Shown here piece after piece: positions 61,396 to 64,000 of a stretch of DNA of 64,000 nt; the stretch's first letter is position 1, and each line of letters opens with the position of its first letter. Under the pieces are notes generated by a model, which had not been told where the DNA came from, made no database searches, and was given only the letters and a program-made list of their open reading frames with translations. Position numbers and translations under genes: made by a program. The stretch is taken from the NCBI GenBank assembly GCA_963675035.1, contig OY776112.1, positions 379,432,559 through 379,496,558 on the forward strand, written 5' to 3'. Source of the DNA: Allygus modestus. Taxonomy: Eukaryota > Arthropoda > Insecta > Hemiptera > Cicadellidae.

Positions 61396-64000
61396 TTATA
61401 CTAATAATAGTATAATACGTTGTATGAATAACCTTTTAATACCATAAAATACTTAACATAGTTTAATCAAACTTTGCAATAGGCCTAAATACAACATTAT
61501 TACATCCATTAAATAAGAGCAAAATACAACATATTCATGATTTGCATCTATCGGCCTATATTATTACATAAAATAGGTTATAATTTAAGGATACTGTTTA
61601 TGACAGTATAAAACTTGTTCGACGATTCTAAATAAGACAAAAATGACTGTCAGAGGTCTTACCTCTATATTCTTTATGTTTCATCAACACTATCATATGT
61701 ACAAGCAGGCTGTTGGCAAAAATAAACTTTGAGTTAGTAATGTGATAAGTAATTAATTGTTAAATAACTAATAGTACAAATTTTACAAGTTTATAGTTTT
61801 TTTTTAAATAAACAATAAGTTTAATATTGAACAAACATGTATAAATTAAACATTAACTTATTCGTTTCTTTATTCTGACTTTCCCTAATATAACTTACAT
61901 AAATAAGAAAATCAGTAATGGGTTACTCCAGTATACACCATTAACCATTAATACTCACCATAAACATTAATGTTCACCGTTAAGCTGTTGTAAGCGCTTC
62001 ACCTGCTATTTAGGCCTCAAAATTAGTTCTTATAAGATTACTAATCCATCATTAATAATTTCTCTTGTTTGCTTTGGACCTTATAGCAATAAAAGGTATC
62101 CTTTTGTTGAAGCAAACCAGTTAATGGAAGTTAATACTATATCTTCAATAACATTCTACGACAAAATTTGTTAAACTGATTGTATTACAAGAAATTATTA
62201 AATCAGTTTAACTTTACGTATAATGAATATTAGAGAACAATTTTATAACTTTAAAATGTACTGTTCTTTCACTTCTTGGTATATCTGCCCTGCTTTTCCC
62301 TTACAAAGATCCAAGCTATTTGTAACCTAACATCCGATACGGCAACGAAAATCAGTAAAAAAGACTCCTTTGACGTAAATTAATTTAATATTTTTATTGT
62401 GGTTTTTATATGACATATTATGTTACAATTTATTTTCTACATGTTAAAATTTACGTTGCCAAGCTAGGACAATAACTTTACCAATGAAGGTTAGTGAGTA
62501 AAATATCACTTAAGAACTATTCAGCGCAAGGGTTAACAGTTCTCAAACTTGTGCTGTTTGTTTTCTTTAGTTGTTATTTTTCTTTTCGTTCCATGCACGA
62601 GTTGTCTGTACATGTAAAGAAACTTAGTCACCTGATGACAACTTTTAAATTAGTTGGACTAAAAAGTGGTGTCAACGATACCCCACTCTCCTCTTTAAAC
62701 GGAATTTTAGAAATGTTTCTTTATCTGTTTGTGAACTTCATATAAGTTGTTTAAACTTCCTTTGGTCACCTTTGAAAGCCCAGGAATGTTACACGATCCA
62801 TGTCACCTCTCTTATCTGGAAAAAAAGAACACGTATAATCCCTCTATTGATAGAACACTTCATTCAATTATTATACGTCATTTGATGTGGATTTATTAAG
62901 ACAAAGGCAAAATAACCACTTGAGAATACAATGAGCTATAACTCCTATAGATATTTGAAATGTATCATATTTCTATTAAATCAAAAGCTTTAGAACTAGC
63001 TTTCATTTTATAATGGAAGAGCACTTTATTTTCCTTATAAGATTCCTGTTGTTACATAAGGTAAAATTATAAGGTAACAATCACCGAGGATAATATCGCA
63101 TTCAAACAGTTAAATATATAAGTAGAATTGAGAGAAAAAGAAAATGAGGAGGATGCTCTCACTATAAATCATAACTTTAAATAGTTTATAAAGAAGTGTT
63201 CCCCTAGATAAACCGCTTTTTCTAACAGTTTAATTGAAAATATTAATTAGAAAATGGGAGCACTTTGAAGATGAGTTGTTCTGGTTTTTGAGAAAACTAA
63301 AAACTGCAGAGTGATTAGGCAGGAATTATAGAAATGTATAAGATTTTTTTGCTAATTTACTCTTAGACTTATAACTTACTCATATAATTTTGTTATGAAA
63401 AAAAAAACTTTTCAAAGTTTATCCAGGATCTTATTCCAGCCAGGTTGAAAAATTAAGTCTTTGGAAATCGGCATACTAGTAAATCTATTTCTTAATTACT
63501 AATCTCGTTTCAGACTTGAAGATAATAGGAAATTAATCAAGAATAACATAAAATGTTAGTGCTCATCATAATAAATGTAAAACTAGATGTTTACAAAATA
63601 TGTTTGAGATTAATAACCAGTTGTGGTGTTAGTCACGATCCTAGCTGCACATCATCGTAGTCCAGTAATACTATTATGAAACCTTTAGATAGCAAGGCAC
63701 TGCAATGCATTACCACGAGCAAGCGTGACCGTTTATTAGAAGTAGTATTTTATTTTGTAACTGGTTCTTACCTGTGACTACGACTTGTGTTGCTAGCAGT
63801 CAATTGTTGTCTTTCACGATCAGTGATATTTACGAAAGTTCCCCTCATTCATAAAATATAAATAATTTGATTTATTTATAAAAATAAATTGTTTATGAAA
63901 ATGTTCAATATCATTTTCTTTGAAATACCTTTTTTTTAGACTTCTATCATAAGCTTCTGACCGTAACCAAAGTGATATCGTTCATAGCATAAGTTCATAT
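61396..64000. other. AT-rich to window end, no gene recognised
   Basis: The frame at 62,494-62,745 (83 codons) has a hydrophobic N-terminal stretch but no recognisable family and no good splice or start context. Nothing else noted. Confidence 0.4.

Noticed and set aside
61360..61405. Helitron 3' end (hairpin followed by CTAAT)
   Set aside because: The CTAAT is too far (about 27 bases) from the hairpin, and no TC start is evident.
62494..62745. 83-codon frame as a membrane peptide
   Set aside because: Hydrophobic bias is expected from AT-rich DNA; no start, splice or homology signal.

Overview
The window looks like AT-rich arthropod (probably insect, perhaps hemipteran) nuclear DNA. This is inferred from its texture: long AT-rich non-coding stretches, microsatellites, many decayed LINE reverse transcriptases, MITE-like elements with TA or TTAA sites, Penelope-type motifs and splice-like signals. 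I see no complete protein-coding gene, no rRNA and no canonical tRNA. Reading frames are short; most recognisable coding matter is transposon debris. A few short exon-like frames with good splice signals are listed at low confidence.

Layout. 1-1057 is a 26-bp satellite that begins at the window edge. 1058-20,800 is AT-rich with a Penelope-like terminus (4.9 kb), a dispersed repeat carrying a microsatellite (6.3-7.3 kb), a LINE reverse transcriptase remnant on the minus strand (7.4-8.4 kb), a 34-bp minisatellite (11.7-12.15 kb) next to a piggyBac-like terminus, a long (GA)n tract (16.5 kb) and a perfect 174-bp-arm palindrome (17.2-17.5 kb).

The main large-scale structure is a direct tandem segmental duplication. 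Unit A (about 20,837-31,190) and unit B (about 31,333-51,275) are collinear, but B is nearly twice as long. B alone received four copies of one dispersed repeat family, a roughly 5.8-kb block holding an LTR-like sequence, a broken macro-domain (ADP-ribose-binding) gene and an EN-RT LINE, and a roughly 100-bp piggyBac-like MITE. A alone has a 322-bp palindrome. Both units carry the same older LINE 3' fragment and tRNA-derived SINE head. Within the diverged duplicates (roughly 7-20% different by eye) a 308-bp block differs at only four positions. It is the best candidate here for something under selection.

51,275-64,000 returns to AT-rich sequence with a partial LTR-like repeat, a LINE RT fragment (about 57 kb), another Penelope-like motif (58.3 kb), a third diverged copy of a piece of the duplicated unit (59.6 kb) and a GC-rich double hairpin (61.3 kb). 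Nothing here works as an operon or pathway. The window is best read as a record of duplication followed by transposon insertion. All comparisons were made by eye, so percentages and boundaries are approximate.
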